A stretch of DNA of 5,480 nt from Prevotella sp. UBA5387 (GTDB lineage Bacteria > Bacteroidota > Bacteroidia > Bacteroidales > Bacteroidaceae). Made by a program: the position numbers and the translations under genes. Shown in pieces: positions 4,865-5,480 of the stretch. The notes under the pieces are model-generated. The model was not told the DNA's origin, did no database searches, and saw nothing but the letters and a program-made list of their open reading frames with translations. The stretch lies in assembly GCA_002407775.1 (NCBI GenBank), contig DHOP01000060.1, positions 1-5,480 on the forward strand, in the 5' to 3' direction. Each line of letters begins with the position of its first letter. Positions within the stretch are counted from its first letter, which is position 1.

Positions 4865-5443
4865 CTAAAATTCATATCCGACTCTCAAGGTTACGCATTC
4901 TGCGTTCAGTACTCTTGCCTTACGGGTATAACTCATGTCATGTGAACTGTTGAATCTATCAAAAGATTCAAACTCCAATTTTTCAGCAGCATAGCCAATA
5001 GAGATATTTATAGCCTGCTTTTCATTGGTAGCAATTCTGCAACCAGCTGAGATATTCCAAAACATGCCACCATTATTGGTAACAAATGTACCTGCCTTAC
5101 CATCAACAAATGGAGCAACCTTGCTCTTTGTGAAGTTTACATGAGCATTCGCAAAGACAGGGACATCTACTTTGCTTTCTCTTGTGTCCAAGGCTATATC
5201 CATATCCTTTGTTTTATACTCGGACATAAAGTGAAAACCAGTACCAGCACCAAGGAAGATGTAAGGATTAAACTGATAACCATGTGTGGTATTAATCACA
5301 AAGCGTCCAAATTCATAGTCTCCTATTCCGACATCATAGCCGGCATCAACGAAACCACGATAACAATTGCCCGAAGTGTTTTGGGCATTTGCAACCATAC
5401 AAGCTGAACAAATCAGCATCGCAAACAAGAAAAATTTCTTCAT
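4865..5443 (-). CDS. Small outer-membrane beta-barrel protein
   Basis: The product is a 192-residue precursor with ATG at 5443. The signal peptide MKKFFLFAMLICSACMVANA ends in A-N-A with cleavage before Q21. The mature 172 residues alternate aromatic/hydrophobic and polar residues. Examples are YRGFVDAGYDVGIGDYEFG, PYIFLGAGTGFHF, PVFANAHVNF, KVAPFVDGKAGTFV, WNISAGCRIA and INISIGYAAEKLEF, and the last residues are L-R-V-G-Y-E-F with a C-terminal Phe. This is the pattern of 8- to 10-stranded outer-membrane barrels (OmpA/OmpX-like size); no periplasmic OmpA-type domain follows. C15 in the signal is not a good lipobox, because position -3 is Cys rather than Leu. It is the first gene in view of the operon. 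No TAnnTTTG box is visible in the 37 bases upstream, so the promoter, or further upstream genes, lie outside the window. Ligand or partner unknown. Confidence 0.87.
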   Translation of the reverse strand: MKKFFLFAMLICSACMVANAQNTSGNCYRGFVDAGYDVGIGDYEFGRFVINTTHGYQFNPYIFLGAGTGFHFMSEYKTKDMDIALDTRESKVDVPVFANAHVNFTKSKVAPFVDGKAGTFVTNNGGMFWNISAGCRIATNEKQAINISIGYAAEKLEFESFDRFNSSHDMSYTRKARVLNAECVTLRVGYEF

Positions 5444-5480
5444 TTCTATAATATTTTAACCTGTTGGCGGAATTAATTTA

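Noticed and set aside
1..5480. CRISPR array, tRNA, rRNA, riboswitch or phage attachment site
   Set aside because: I saw no regularly spaced repeats, cloverleaf with a CCA-like end, conserved rRNA segment or known riboswitch core. The only repeats are the IS ends and a short duplication.

Overview
The window looks like chromosomal DNA from a member of the Bacteroidales (Bacteroides/Prevotella/Segatella type). The signs are a lipoprotein whose acylated cysteine is followed by S-K-D-D-D, two MKKF...AQ-type signal peptides, a small 'Y-x-K-P ... LAG' protein, a surface-protein tail with 'WNSICLPF' and 'YNLQGQ...GLYIVDGKKLLVK', a DUF4468-like envelope protein, and TAnnTTTG promoter boxes. Genus and species cannot be decided from this sequence.

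Layout: (1) Positions 1-240 hold the 3' end of an unrecognised + strand frame, followed at once by a strong intrinsic terminator. (2) Positions 245-1262 (minus strand) hold the last 240 codons of a cell-surface protein, then a small 80-residue protein of unknown function. (3) Positions 1264-2824 are a complete insertion sequence with 19-bp perfect terminal inverted repeats and an intact IS4-family DDE transposase. (4) Positions 2825-3146 (minus strand) hold a 70-residue XRE-type repressor and, 37 bp downstream, the first 24 codons of another gene that is cut off by the right end of the insertion sequence. (5) Positions 3300-5443 (minus strand) form a tight four-gene operon: outer-membrane beta-barrel protein, DUF4468-like secreted protein, two-helix membrane protein and lipocalin-like lipoprotein, ended by a terminator.

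The main point of interest is the insertion sequence. Its left flank lies inside the 3' part of one minus-strand gene (surface protein) and its right flank inside the 5' end of what seems to be a different minus-strand gene (possibly a KAP-type P-loop NTPase). Both frames are open right up to the junctions, and no perfect target duplication is present. This suggests an IS-mediated deletion or rearrangement, or a misassembly at an IS copy, rather than a simple insertion into one gene. The regulator may therefore be an orphan whose partner gene has been destroyed or moved.

The four-gene operon on the right appears intact. All of its products are predicted to go to the cell envelope (outer membrane, periplasm, inner membrane, lipid-anchored), so they may act together, but no function can be named from sequence alone. 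I see no tRNA, rRNA, CRISPR array or origin.
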